A stretch of DNA of 64,000 nt from Micromonospora sp. BL4 (GCF_003667505.1 NZ_RCVJ01000137.1:20663-84662); one strand, 5' to 3'. Positions 53,254 through 62,897 are shown, counted from the stretch's first letter. The notes: a model not told the origin generated them from the letters alone. Made by a program: numbers and translations.

Positions 53254-54891
53254 ATGTTCCGCAAGACGTGGCGCCGCGTGGCACTGGCCAGCGCGGGTCT
53301 GCTCGCGCTCAGCCTGGGCACCGCCTGTTCCGAGGACCCCTCCGACTCCACGGACCTGTCGGAGAACCGGGCCGGCGCGATGGCCGACTACGGCGTCGGC
53401 GACCAGTTCAAGGCCACCGAGGCGCTCTCCTTCTCCACCCTCTACAACAACCACACGTTCTACCCCCTCAAGGACGACTGGCTGTTCTGGTCCGAACTCA
53501 CCAAGCGAACCAACGTCAAGATCGAACCGGTCGCTGTTCCGCTGAGTGACTACGAGCAGAAGCGCAGCCTGCTGATCGGCGCCGGGGACGCCCCGCTGAT
53601 CATTCCGAAGACGTACCACCCGCAGGAGAACGCGTTCGTCTCCTCCGGGGCGATCCTTCCGGTGAGCGACTACCTCGATCTGATGCCCAACTTCAAGGAC
53701 AAGCTCACGAAGTGGAACCTCAAGCCGGAGATCGACAACCTGCGGCAGTCCGACGGCAAGTTCTACCTGCTGCCCGGGCTCCACGAGAAGCCCACCCAGG
53801 ACTACACGGTGCTGGTGCGCTCCGACATTCTCCAGGAGCTGAACCTGTCGGTCCCGAAGACCTGGGACGAGCTGTACACCGTGCTCAAGGCGATGAAGGC
53901 GAAGTACCCGAACGTCTACCCGTACTCCGACCTCTTCAGTAAGCCCACGCCGACGGGCGCCCTGCTGAACATCCTCGGCGCGTCGTACGGCACCCAGGCG
54001 GGGTGGGACTACCAGCACGCCACCTGGGACCCGGCGGCGAAGAAGTTCATCTACACCGGGGCGTCCGAGCAGTACAAGCAGATGCTCACGTACCTGCACA
54101 AGCTCGTCGCCGAGGGCCTGCTCGACCCGGAGAGCTTCACCCAGACCGACGACCAGGCACGCCAGAAGCTCGCCAACGGCAAGTCCTTCGTGGTCACCGG
54201 CAACGCGCAGACCCTGGTCAACAACCACCGGCCCGACCTGGCCAAGACCCTGCCGAACGCGAAGATGACCAAGATCCCGCTGCCGGTAGGACCGGCCGGT
54301 GAGATCAATCCCTTCCCCCGGTTGGAGAACGGCATCATGATCTCCTCGAAGGCGCGGGAGAGCAAGAACTTCGTGGCCATGATGCAGTTCATCGACTGGC
54401 TCTGGTATTCCGACGCCGGCCTGGAGTTCGCCCGCTGGGGCGTCGAGGGCACCACCTTCACCAAGGACGCGTCCGGCAAGCGCACGCTCAACCCCGGCGT
54501 CGACTTCCTCGGCCTCAACCCGAAGGCGCCCAAGCACCTGCAGAAGGACTTCGGTTTCCAGAACGGCGTCTTCGCCTACGGCGGCAACCCCGACCTGGTC
54601 CGAGGGTTCTTCTCCCCCGAGGAGCTGGAGTTCCAGAAGGTGATGGACGCCCGCACCCCGAGGGCGGTGTCCCCGCCCGCCCCGTTGACCGACGAGGAGC
54701 GCGAGCAGGTGTCGCTCTGGGAGACCCCGTTGAAGGACTTCGTCGCCCAGAACACGCTGAAGTTCGCCCTCGGTCAGCGGCCCCTCACCGAGTGGGACGC
54801 GTACGTGGGCGAGCTGAAGGCCAAGAACTCCGAGCAGTACATCGACCTGGTCAACAAGGCGTACGAACGGTTCCAGAAGAACAACGGCTGA
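53254..54891 (+). CDS. Sugar-binding lipoprotein (LplA-like)
   Basis: A 545-residue extracellular solute-binding protein. Lipobox LGTAC gives Cys25. Length over 500 residues matches the LplA/YtcQ group rather than typical 420-residue CUT1 binders. Visible segments include LTKRTNVKIEPVAVPLSDYEQKRSLLIGAGDAPLII and a C-terminal TEWDAYVGELKAKNSEQYIDLVNKAYERFQ. AAAGGA precedes the ATG. It should deliver decorated xylo-oligosaccharides to the two permeases. A strong hairpin follows. Confidence 0.88.
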   Translation: MFRKTWRRVALASAGLLALSLGTACSEDPSDSTDLSENRAGAMADYGVGDQFKATEALSFSTLYNNHTFYPLKDDWLFWSELTKRTNVKIEPVAVPLSDYEQKRSLLIGAGDAPLIIPKTYHPQENAFVSSGAILPVSDYLDLMPNFKDKLTKWNLKPEIDNLRQSDGKFYLLPGLHEKPTQDYTVLVRSDILQELNLSVPKTWDELYTVLKAMKAKYPNVYPYSDLFSKPTPTGALLNILGASYGTQAGWDYQHATWDPAAKKFIYTGASEQYKQMLTYLHKLVAEGLLDPESFTQTDDQARQKLANGKSFVVTGNAQTLVNNHRPDLAKTLPNAKMTKIPLPVGPAGEINPFPRLENGIMISSKARESKNFVAMMQFIDWLWYSDAGLEFARWGVEGTTFTKDASGKRTLNPGVDFLGLNPKAPKHLQKDFGFQNGVFAYGGNPDLVRGFFSPEELEFQKVMDARTPRAVSPPAPLTDEEREQVSLWETPLKDFVAQNTLKFALGQRPLTEWDAYVGELKAKNSEQYIDLVNKAYERFQKNNG

Positions 54892-54900
54892 TCAGCGGGA

Positions 54901-54938
54901 GGTCCGGTCGGGCGGCGCAACCGCGGCCCGACCGGACC
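54901..54938 (+). terminator. Intra-operon hairpin after the binding-protein gene
   Basis: GGTCCGGTCGGGC (54901-54913) pairs perfectly with GCCCGACCGGACC (54926-54938), 9 nt after the stop codon. Partial termination or 3'-end protection would raise binding protein over the downstream enzymes. Confidence 0.65.
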
Positions 54939-55006
54939 CTTCCGGCCCTGGCCGGCGCGGCGAACCCGACCCGCCCGGCCCCGGGTAGGACGACCAGAGG
55001 ACAGCA

Positions 55007-56548
55007 ATGCGCATCACCGTTCCCGACCAGCCCACCGGCCGCCTCACCGACGCCTGGCGGCGCTGCGTCGGCACCGGCCGCTTCGAGTTGGCCCTGCGGC
55101 GCGACTACCAGGACTCGCTGGCACTCATCCAACGCGACATCGGTTTCCGCCACATCCGCGGGCACGGGCTGCTCAGCGACGGCGTCGGCGTGCACCGCCC
55201 GTACGACCACCGGGGTGAGCGCCGGGTGCACCACTCGTTCACCTACGTCGACCAGGTCGTCGACGCCTACCTCGACCTCGGTGTCCGGCCGTTCGTCGAG
55301 CTGGGGTTCATGCCCTCGGGCCTGGCCTCCGGCGATCAGACGGTGTTCTGGTGGCGGGGCAACGTCACTCCGCCCCGGTCTCTGACCCAGTGGGCGGACC
55401 TGGTCCGCGCCACGGTCGCCCACCTGGTCGACCGGTACGGCGTCGACGAGGTACGCGGCTGGCCGATCGAGGTGTGGAACGAGCCCAACCTGACGGCCTT
55501 CTGGCAGGGCGCCGACCGCGACGCGTACCACCGCCTGTACGAGGTGAGCGCGCACGCGGTCAAGGAGGTCGACGCGGCCCTCCAGGTCGGTGGGCCGGCG
55601 ATCTCGCCCGGGGCGGACGAGTGGCTGCTGCCCTTCGCCGAGTTCGTCGCCGATCGCCAGGTGCCGGTCGACTTCGTCAGCCGGCACGCGTACACCTCGG
55701 GGCCCGCCCAGCACGTGCCGTTCGGCACCCACCAGACCCTCGCCCCGGCGGCGGACCTGCTGACCCAGTTCGCCGCACCGCGCCGGCACCTGGCCGGCAC
55801 CGCGTTGGCGGAGTTGCCGGTGCACATCACCGAGTTCAACTCCTCCTACCGACCGGACAACCCGATCCACGACACGGCGTTCCACGCGGCGTACCTCGCG
55901 CCCGTGCTGGCCGCCGGCGGCGACCTGGTCGACTCCTTCTCGTACTGGACCTTCAGCGACATGTTCGAGGAGGTCGGGGTGCCGACCGCGCTGTTCCACG
56001 GCGGGTTCGGTCTGCTCACCCACCGCCAGATCAAGAAACCGACCTACCACCTGTACGCCTTCATGGCGCGCCTCGGCGACGAGGTGCTGGCGCGCGGCGA
56101 CGACCACCTGGTCACCCGGCACCCCGACGGGCGGATCGCGGTGCTGGCCTGGGCCCCGGTGGACGTCACCGGCCGGTCACCGGTGCCCGAGCGGCATCCG
56201 CTGGCCCTGTCGATCCCGCTCGGCCCACCCGGTACGACGTCGGCGTTCCTGCTCCGCTCGGCGGTGAACGAGGAGGCGGGCAACGCGTGGGCGGCCTGGG
56301 CCGAGATGGGGCGGCCCCGCTCGCCCCGCGCCCGGCAACTCGACGCCCTGCGGGAGGCCGCCGAGCCGGCCCGTACCCACCGGGCCCTGCCGGTCGCCGC
56401 CGGGCGGGTCGAGGTGGACCTCACCCTCGCCCGGCACGAGGTCACCCTCCTGGAGCTGAGCCCGGTGGTGGACGAGACCCCGCCGTGGTGGGACGACGAC
56501 CGACTGCTCGGCCTGCCGGCCGGGGACGATCCGAAGGAGCAGCCGTGA
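55007..56548 (+). CDS. xynB: GH39 beta-xylosidase
   Basis: A 513-residue cytoplasmic glycosidase. The acid/base is Glu159 in EVWNEPNL and the nucleophile Glu276 in HITEFNSS. These positions fall within one residue of those I recall for thermophilic XynB (160 and 277). FRHIRGHGLLSDG and FVELGFMPSGLASG are GH39 landmarks. The C-terminal ~130 residues form the beta-sandwich. No signal peptide. It removes xylose from imported oligosaccharides with retention. Confidence 0.92.
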   Translation: MRITVPDQPTGRLTDAWRRCVGTGRFELALRRDYQDSLALIQRDIGFRHIRGHGLLSDGVGVHRPYDHRGERRVHHSFTYVDQVVDAYLDLGVRPFVELGFMPSGLASGDQTVFWWRGNVTPPRSLTQWADLVRATVAHLVDRYGVDEVRGWPIEVWNEPNLTAFWQGADRDAYHRLYEVSAHAVKEVDAALQVGGPAISPGADEWLLPFAEFVADRQVPVDFVSRHAYTSGPAQHVPFGTHQTLAPAADLLTQFAAPRRHLAGTALAELPVHITEFNSSYRPDNPIHDTAFHAAYLAPVLAAGGDLVDSFSYWTFSDMFEEVGVPTALFHGGFGLLTHRQIKKPTYHLYAFMARLGDEVLARGDDHLVTRHPDGRIAVLAWAPVDVTGRSPVPERHPLALSIPLGPPGTTSAFLLRSAVNEEAGNAWAAWAEMGRPRSPRARQLDALREAAEPARTHRALPVAAGRVEVDLTLARHEVTLLELSPVVDETPPWWDDDRLLGLPAGDDPKEQP

Positions 56549-57228
56549 GCGCGCACACCTGGCGACAGTTCGGCGACGGTCCTCTGTCGCGCGCCGCCGC
56601 CCGCGTCTACACCCTGCTCGTGGTCGAGCTGCTGTTCCTGCTCACCACCCTGCCCGGCCTGCTCCCGCTGCTCCTGCTGAGCCGGGACCCGAGCAATCTG
56701 CCGCTGGCCGCGGTCCTGCTGGTGCCGGTCGGTCCGGCGGTCTCCGCGGCCCTCTACGCCCTGCGCCGCCAGCGTGCCGACGTGACGGATCTGCGGCCCG
56801 CGGCCGTCTTCTGGCGTGGCTACCGGGCCAACCTGTCCGGTGTGCTGCGGGTCTGGGTGCCGATGCTGGCGTGGCTGACCGTGCTCGCCGTGAACCTCGC
56901 CCACCTCGACGCGGCGGCCGTCCCGGGTTGGTGGGCGGCGCCGCTGGTCCTGGTCGGCGTGGGGGTGGTCCTCTGCGCCGCCAACGCGTTGGTGATCACC
57001 TCGCTGTTCGACTTCCGCACCCGGGACGTGCTCCGGCTGGCCGTGCACTTCCTGGTGCGTACGCCCGGTGTCACCGTCGGCAACGCCCTGCTGCTGGCGG
57101 CGGCGGCCGGGATCACCGCGGTCTTCTCCGAGGCGGTGCTGGTGCTGTTCGGCTCGGTCGTGGTCCTGGCGTTCCTGCGCACCGGCGACCCGATGATCCA
57201 CCTGATCCGGAAGGAGTTCACCGCATGA
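56545..57228 (+). CDS. DUF624 (YesL-like) membrane protein
   Basis: A 227-residue protein with five or six helices, starting MSAHTWRQFGDGPLSRAAARVYTLLVVELLFLLTTLPGLLPLLLL. This is the DUF624/YesL pattern, seen beside CUT1 sugar importers in Bacillus and actinomycetes. GTGA overlap with the GH39 gene and ATGA overlap with the GH42 gene. Its function is unknown; it may be an accessory to the importer. Confidence 0.8.
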   Translation: MSAHTWRQFGDGPLSRAAARVYTLLVVELLFLLTTLPGLLPLLLLSRDPSNLPLAAVLLVPVGPAVSAALYALRRQRADVTDLRPAAVFWRGYRANLSGVLRVWVPMLAWLTVLAVNLAHLDAAAVPGWWAAPLVLVGVGVVLCAANALVITSLFDFRTRDVLRLAVHFLVRTPGVTVGNALLLAAAAGITAVFSEAVLVLFGSVVVLAFLRTGDPMIHLIRKEFTA

Positions 57229-59258
57229 GCCTGCCCGTCACCGCCAAGGTGCCGTTCGGCGGCGACTACAACCCGGAACAGTGGCCCGAGGACGTGTGGA
57301 AGCAGGACTACCGGCTCTTCGACGCCGCGCGCATCGACCTGGTCACGGTGGGCGTCTTCGACTGGGCGCTCACCCAGCCGGCCGAGGACGTGTACGACTT
57401 CTCCCTGCTGGACCGGATCGTGGAGCGGGCCGGCGCCGAGGGGCGCGGCATCTGCCTGGCGACCGGCACGGCCGCCCACCCGCCGTGGCTGGCGAAGGCG
57501 TACCCGGAGGTGACCCGCACCGACTTCGAGGGCCGCCGGCACCGGTTCGGGCAACGACACAACTCGTGTCCCAGCTCTCCGGTGTTCCGCCGGCTCTCCG
57601 CCGAACTCGCCCGCCGGGTCGCGAGCCGCTACGCCGACAACCCGGCGGTCGTCGCGTGGCACGTCGGTAACGAGTACGGAGGCGCCTGCTACTGCGAACT
57701 CTGCGCGGCCGGGTTCCGCGACTGGCTGCGTCACCGCTACGGCACCCTCGACGCGCTGAACGCGGCCTGGTACACCACCTTCTGGTCGCACACCTTCAGT
57801 GACTGGGAGCAGATCGAGCCGCCGTCGGCGCTGACCGAGCACTGGCGCGGACCGGACCACACGGCCTTCCAGGGCATCACCCTGGACTACCTGCGGTTCT
57901 CCTCCGACGCCATGCTGACCAACTTCCGGGACGAGAAGGCCGCCATCCGGGAGTCCAGCCCGGACCTGCCGGTGACCACCAACTTCATGGGCATGTACCG
58001 GCCGATCGACTACCACCGCTGGGCCCCGCACCTGGACTTCGTCTCCTGGGACAACTACCCGCCGGACGACGGGTCGGCGGCCCGGATGGCGTTGACCCAC
58101 GACCTGACGCGCGGCCTCAAGGACGGCCAACCGTTCTGGCTGATGGAACAGACCCCGAGCGTCACCGCCTGCCGGGACGTCAACCCGCTGAAACGGCCCG
58201 GCCTGATGCGGCTGTGGAGCTGGCAGGCGGTGGCGCACGGCGCGGACGCGGTGCTCTTCTTCCAGCTACGCGCGTCCCGGGGGGCCAGCGAGAAGTACCA
58301 CGGCGCGGTCATCGGCCACGCCGGCCGCGCCGACACCCGGGTCTTCCGGGAGGTCGCCGAGCTGGGGGCGGAGCTGGTCCGGCTCGGCCGGGCGTCGCTG
58401 GGCGCGCGGACGCCGGCCCGGGTGGCGCTGCTGTTCGACTGGGACAGCTGGTGGGCGTTGGAGATCTCCGACGGCCCGTCCCGGTTGGTCCGGTACCAGC
58501 AGGTGGTGCTGGCGTACCACCGGGCGCTCTGGGAGGCCGGGGTCGACCTGGACGTGGTCGCGGTGACCGCCGACCTGTCCGGCTACGACGTGGTCGTCGC
58601 GCCGACCCTGCACATGCTCAAGGGGGACCTGCCGGAGCGCCTGGAGGCGGTGGCCGCGCGCGGCGGCTCGGTGCTGACCACGTACCTGTCGGGTCGGGTG
58701 GACGAGAACGACCAGGCCTTCCTGACGGACGTGCCGGGCCCGCTCGGGCAGCTGATGGGGATCCGAATCGACGAGTGGGACGCCCGCGGCCCGGAGGTGG
58801 TCAACCCGGTCCGGCTCGGCATCGGCGCCGATCAGTTCGACGTCGAGGCGCGGCTGCTCTTCGAGCTGGTGATCCCGCAGGGCGCGGAGGTGCTCGGCAC
58901 GTACCAGGCCGACTTCTACGCCGGCACCCCGGCGGTCACCCGCAACGCCCACGGCGACGGGCACGGCTGGTACGTCGCCGCCGGGCTGGACCAGGCCGGA
59001 GTCGCCTGGGTGGTCCGGCAGGTGCTGGCCCGACACGACCTGCTCGGGCCCTACCCGGACGTGCCGGACCTGGAGTCCGCCGTCCGGGTCGCGCCGGACG
59101 GGACGCGGCTGCTGTTCCTGCTCAACCACCGCGCCGAGCCGGTCGAGGTCACCGCCCGGACCGGCGGCGTCGACCTGCTCACCGGTGACCGGGCGGAGAC
59201 CGGGTGGCCGCTGCGGCTGCCGGCGTACGGGGTCGTGGTGCTGCGGGAGGATCAGTGA
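57225..59258 (+). CDS. GH42 beta-galactosidase (or alpha-L-arabinopyranosidase)
   Basis: A 677-residue enzyme. The family start is FGGDYNPEQWPEDVW, the acid/base Glu150 is in HVGNEYGG and the nucleophile Glu308 in WLMEQTPS. Cysteines in ACYCELC (~155-160) are the GH42 zinc cluster ligands. Trimerisation (~375-590) and C-terminal beta domains follow. No signal peptide. In a xylan locus it probably removes galactosyl or arabinopyranosyl side groups. AAGGAG precedes the ATG. Confidence 0.92.
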   Translation: MSLPVTAKVPFGGDYNPEQWPEDVWKQDYRLFDAARIDLVTVGVFDWALTQPAEDVYDFSLLDRIVERAGAEGRGICLATGTAAHPPWLAKAYPEVTRTDFEGRRHRFGQRHNSCPSSPVFRRLSAELARRVASRYADNPAVVAWHVGNEYGGACYCELCAAGFRDWLRHRYGTLDALNAAWYTTFWSHTFSDWEQIEPPSALTEHWRGPDHTAFQGITLDYLRFSSDAMLTNFRDEKAAIRESSPDLPVTTNFMGMYRPIDYHRWAPHLDFVSWDNYPPDDGSAARMALTHDLTRGLKDGQPFWLMEQTPSVTACRDVNPLKRPGLMRLWSWQAVAHGADAVLFFQLRASRGASEKYHGAVIGHAGRADTRVFREVAELGAELVRLGRASLGARTPARVALLFDWDSWWALEISDGPSRLVRYQQVVLAYHRALWEAGVDLDVVAVTADLSGYDVVVAPTLHMLKGDLPERLEAVAARGGSVLTTYLSGRVDENDQAFLTDVPGPLGQLMGIRIDEWDARGPEVVNPVRLGIGADQFDVEARLLFELVIPQGAEVLGTYQADFYAGTPAVTRNAHGDGHGWYVAAGLDQAGVAWVVRQVLARHDLLGPYPDVPDLESAVRVAPDGTRLLFLLNHRAEPVEVTARTGGVDLLTGDRAETGWPLRLPAYGVVVLREDQ

Positions 59259-61339
59259 GCGCCGAGCAGGCGCGGGTGCACGCCGCCTGGCTGCCGCCGG
59301 AGGCGTTCCGGGCGCTCGGGTCGCGCCGCGTGCTGGTGCACGGCGACGGGATGCTCGTCGACACCGTCCTCGACGAGGTCGCCCGCGCCTGCGCGCGGTA
59401 CGGCGGGCGGGTGTGGCATTCCCCGTCCTGGGACGTGGACGCCGATCTGGTGCTCGCGCTCCGCGGCGCCGCCGAGCTGCCGAGCACGGCAGTGGAGGCA
59501 GCGCGGGCAGCGGGGGAGGCCGCGCTCGCGAACGCGGGCACCGGCGCGCTGCTCGGGAGCGAGGAGTTCGTGCTGGCCCGGGCGGGCGACGTGACCGCCG
59601 TGCTGGCCGACGCGCCCGCCGGCCTGCTGTACGGGCTGTTCCACCTGGTCCGGCTCGGCGCGGCGGCGTTCGACACCACCCGCCCGGCCGAACGACACCG
59701 GCCCGCGCTGCGCCGGCGGATGCTGAACCACTGGGACCACGTGGCCGTGCACCCGGTGATGGGCCAGGTGGAGCGAGGGTACGCCGGCGGCTCGATCTTC
59801 TGGCGGGACGGCCGGCCGCGCGGTGACCTGGCCCGGGTCCGGGAGTACGCGCGGCTGCTGGCCGCCTGCGGGATCAACGCGATCTCGGTGAACAACGTCA
59901 ACGTCGGCCCCACGGAGGCCCGGCTGCTCACCACCCGACTCGGCGACGTGGCGGAGATCGCGGACGTGCTGCGCCCGTACGGCATCCGGGTGCACCTGTC
60001 GGTCAGCTTCGCCGCACCGGTGGTCCTCGGCGGCCTGCCGACCGCCGACCCCGTGGACGAGGCGGTGCGGGCCTGGTGGGCCGTGACGACCCGGCAGGTG
60101 TACGAGCGCATCCCGGACTTCGGCGGCTACGTGGTGAAGGCCGACTCGGAGGGACAACCGGGCCCGTTCACCTACGGGCGTGACCACGCCGACGGTGCGA
60201 ACCTGCTCGCCGACGCCCTCGCGCCGCACGGGGGAGTGGTGCACTGGCGGGCATTCGTCTACAACCATCACCAGGACTGGCGGGACCGGTCCACGGACCG
60301 GGCGCGGGCCGCGTACGACCATTTCGTCCCGCTCGACGGGCGGTTCCGCGACAACGTGGTCCTGCAGGTGAAGTTCGGTCCGGTGGACTTCCAGGTACGC
60401 GAACCGGTCTCCCCGGTGCTCGCCGCGATGCCGGCCACCCGGCTGGCGGTCGAGGTGCAGGTCACCCAGGAGTACACCGGCCAGCAGCGACACGTCTGCC
60501 ACCTCGGGCCGTGGTGGAGCGAGGTGTTGCGGTTCGCGCCGTGGGGTCACGGCGGGCGAACGGTCGCCGACGTCGTCGCGGGGGACGCGGGGACGGGCGG
60601 TGGCCTGGTCGCCGTCGCCAACGTGGGCGACGACCTCTTCTGGACCGGGCACCCGCTGGCGCAGGCGAACCTGTACACCGTCGGCCGGCTCGCCTGGGAT
60701 CCCCGGCTGGATCCCCGTGCGGTCCTCGACGAGTGGATCGCGCTGACCTTTCCGTCGTCGGCGATGGCCGACCCGGAGCTGGTCGGGCGGACGCTGCACG
60801 ACATCATGGACGATTCCTGGCGTACCTACGAGCGGTACACCGCCCCGCTGGGTGTCGGCTTCATGGTTCATCCCGGTGACCACTACGGCCCGGACGTGGA
60901 CGGATACGAGTACAGCCGGTGGGGCACGTACCACTTCGCGGATCGCGACGGCGTCGGTGTGGACCGCAGCCGCGCGTCGGGCACCGGCTTCGCCGGTCAG
61001 TACCCGCCGTACTGGGCCCAGGTGTACGAGTCGCCCGAGCGGTGTCCGGACGAGCTGCTGCTCTTCTTCCACCATGTCCCGTACGGGCACGTCCTGAACA
61101 ACGGTTCCACGGTCATCCAGCACATCTACGACACCCATTTCGCGGGCGTCGAGGAGGTGGTGGCGATGCGGGAACGGTGGCGGACGCTGAAGGGGTTGAT
61201 CGATCCCGCCGTGTACGCGCGGGTGGAGCAGCGCCTCGACGAGCAGGTACGCAGCGCCACCGAGTGGCGGGATCAGATCAACAGTTACTTCTTCCGCAAG
61301 TCCGGCGTGCCGGACGTGCGCGGGCGTCGCATCTACTGA
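59255..61339 (+). CDS. aguA: GH67 alpha-glucuronidase
   Basis: A 694-residue cytoplasmic enzyme. Catalytic residues line up with Geobacillus AguA at a constant +14 offset from the numbers I remember: Glu299 (KADSEGQPGP), Asp378 (GPVDFQVREP) and Glu406 (VTQEYTG). The C terminus (FFRKSGVPDVRGRRIY) is the usual GH67 end. GTG start overlaps the GH42 stop, GGGAGG upstream. It cleaves (4-O-methyl)glucuronic acid from the non-reducing end of imported aldouronic acids, matching the LplB-type importer. Confidence 0.93.
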   Translation: MSAEQARVHAAWLPPEAFRALGSRRVLVHGDGMLVDTVLDEVARACARYGGRVWHSPSWDVDADLVLALRGAAELPSTAVEAARAAGEAALANAGTGALLGSEEFVLARAGDVTAVLADAPAGLLYGLFHLVRLGAAAFDTTRPAERHRPALRRRMLNHWDHVAVHPVMGQVERGYAGGSIFWRDGRPRGDLARVREYARLLAACGINAISVNNVNVGPTEARLLTTRLGDVAEIADVLRPYGIRVHLSVSFAAPVVLGGLPTADPVDEAVRAWWAVTTRQVYERIPDFGGYVVKADSEGQPGPFTYGRDHADGANLLADALAPHGGVVHWRAFVYNHHQDWRDRSTDRARAAYDHFVPLDGRFRDNVVLQVKFGPVDFQVREPVSPVLAAMPATRLAVEVQVTQEYTGQQRHVCHLGPWWSEVLRFAPWGHGGRTVADVVAGDAGTGGGLVAVANVGDDLFWTGHPLAQANLYTVGRLAWDPRLDPRAVLDEWIALTFPSSAMADPELVGRTLHDIMDDSWRTYERYTAPLGVGFMVHPGDHYGPDVDGYEYSRWGTYHFADRDGVGVDRSRASGTGFAGQYPPYWAQVYESPERCPDELLLFFHHVPYGHVLNNGSTVIQHIYDTHFAGVEEVVAMRERWRTLKGLIDPAVYARVEQRLDEQVRSATEWRDQINSYFFRKSGVPDVRGRRIY

Positions 61340-61459
61340 CCAGGCCGATTCCGGAAGTGTCCCGATAACTCGCCCGGCGAGCCGCGCGGACGGTCCGGTC
61401 GACCTCCGTCGATGCGCTGGTCGCAGCCCGATGCTGGGCGCGGAAGGTTTCCGGAAGTC

Positions 61460-61483
61460 TTGACAATCGAGGTGCCTCGATTG
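61460..61483. promoter_or_regulatory. Palindrome overlapping TTGACA upstream of the secreted esterase
   Basis: CAATCGAGG-TG-CCTCGATTG (61464-61483) has perfect 9-bp arms and overlaps TTGACA (61460-61465), a consensus -35 box. CGGAAGGTTTCCGG immediately upstream (61441-61454) resembles the LacI operator of the importer promoter. Confidence 0.6.
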
Positions 61484-61583
61484 AAGCTGGCATGGTCACG
61501 CGAGCCGCGGTCAGGGTCGGGCGAAGGGCAGTCCTCGACTTACTCCCCTTCCATGCGCCATTCTCCCCGAGGAATCGCGAACG

Positions 61584-62897
61584 ATGACACTGAAGACAAG
61601 AGTGGCTGGCGCCGTCCTGGCGATGGTGACGCTGGCCGCCGCCGCGTTGACGTTCGCCGCGCCGGCGTCGGCCGCGACGCTGACGCAGGTGACCGGCTTC
61701 GGCAACAACCCCACCAACCTCCAGATGCACCTGTACGTCCCGGACCGGGTGGCCGCCCGGCCGGCGGTCCTGCTCGCGCTGCACTACTGCACCGGATCGG
61801 GTCCCGCGTACCACTCCGGCACGCAGTACGCGTCCCTCGCCGACCGGTACGGGTTCATCGTGATCTACCCGTCGGTGACCCGCAGCAGCCTGTGCTGGGA
61901 CGTGTCCTCGCCGCAGGCGCTGCGCCGCGGCGGCGGCAGCGACCCCGTCGGGCTCATGTCGATGGTCGACTACGTGCGGCAGCGGTACTCCGCCGACCCC
62001 GCGCGGATCTTCGCCACCGGAACCTCGTCCGGGGCCATGATGACGAACGTCATGCTGGGCGACTACCCGGACGTCTTCGCGGCGGGTGCGTCCTTCGCCG
62101 GGGTGCCGTTCGGCTGCTTCGCCACCGGGGGCGGCTCGGAGTGGAACAGCGAGTGCGCGAACGGTCAGCTCATCAGAACGCCGCAGCAGTGGGGGGACCT
62201 GGTCCGGGAGGCCCACCCCGGCTACACCGGCCGCCGCCCACGGATGCAGATCTGGCACGGCACGAACGACGAGACGCTGCGCTACCCGAACTTCGGCGAG
62301 CAGGTCAAGCAGTGGACCAACGTGCACGGGCTGAGCCAGACCCCGACGTACACCGACACGCCGCAGTCCGGCTACACCCGTACCCGCTACGGGAGCAGCG
62401 GCCCGACGGCACCGGTCGAGGCGATCAGCATGCAGGGCGTGTCACACAACCTGCCGGTCGACGCCGCACAGGTGATCCGCTTCTTCGGGCTGGACGGCGC
62501 AACCCCGCCTCCGACGACCCCGCCCCCGACCACTCGGCCGCCGACCACGCCGCCCCCGACGACTCCGCCGCCGACGAACGGTGGTTGCCGGGTCGGGTAC
62601 GCGGTCAACGCCTGGAACACCGGCCTCACCGCGAGCGTGACCATCACCAACACCGGTGCCACGGCGGTGAACGGCTGGACGCTGACGTTCACCCTGCCCG
62701 CCGGCCAACGCATCACCAGCGGTTGGAACGCGCAGTACGCCACGACGAGCGGCGCGGTGACCGCCCGCAACGTCTCCTACAACGCCGCCATTGCCCCGAA
62801 CGCCTCGGTCAGCATTGGCTTCCAGGCCACCCACGAGGGCGGCACCGGTGCACCCTCCTCCTTCGCCCTGAACGGCATCGCCTGCTCGGTGGCCTGA
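61584..62897 (+). CDS. Secreted CE1 (acetyl-xylan/feruloyl-type) esterase with CBM2
   Basis: A 437-residue exoenzyme. The signal peptide ends near ASA (~31). The CE1/PHB-depolymerase-like domain spans ~32-305, with LALHYCTGSG, nucleophile Ser148 in GTSSGAM, Asp in HGTNDETLRYPN and His in GVSHNLP (~292). A Pro/Thr linker (~306-333) follows. The C-terminal CBM2 begins GGCRVGYAVNAWNTGLTASVTITNTG and ends NGIACSVA, with paired cysteines. It likely removes acetyl or feruloyl groups from polymeric xylan while bound to cellulose or xylan. GAGG lies ~11 nt before the ATG. Confidence 0.9.
   Translation: MTLKTRVAGAVLAMVTLAAAALTFAAPASAATLTQVTGFGNNPTNLQMHLYVPDRVAARPAVLLALHYCTGSGPAYHSGTQYASLADRYGFIVIYPSVTRSSLCWDVSSPQALRRGGGSDPVGLMSMVDYVRQRYSADPARIFATGTSSGAMMTNVMLGDYPDVFAAGASFAGVPFGCFATGGGSEWNSECANGQLIRTPQQWGDLVREAHPGYTGRRPRMQIWHGTNDETLRYPNFGEQVKQWTNVHGLSQTPTYTDTPQSGYTRTRYGSSGPTAPVEAISMQGVSHNLPVDAAQVIRFFGLDGATPPPTTPPPTTRPPTTPPPTTPPPTNGGCRVGYAVNAWNTGLTASVTITNTGATAVNGWTLTFTLPAGQRITSGWNAQYATTSGAVTARNVSYNAAIAPNASVSIGFQATHEGGTGAPSSFALNGIACSVA

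Noticed and set aside
62499..62580. Low-complexity Pro/Thr repeat as a DNA repeat element
   Set aside because: It is a normal inter-domain linker in a secreted esterase, in frame, with flanking domains intact.
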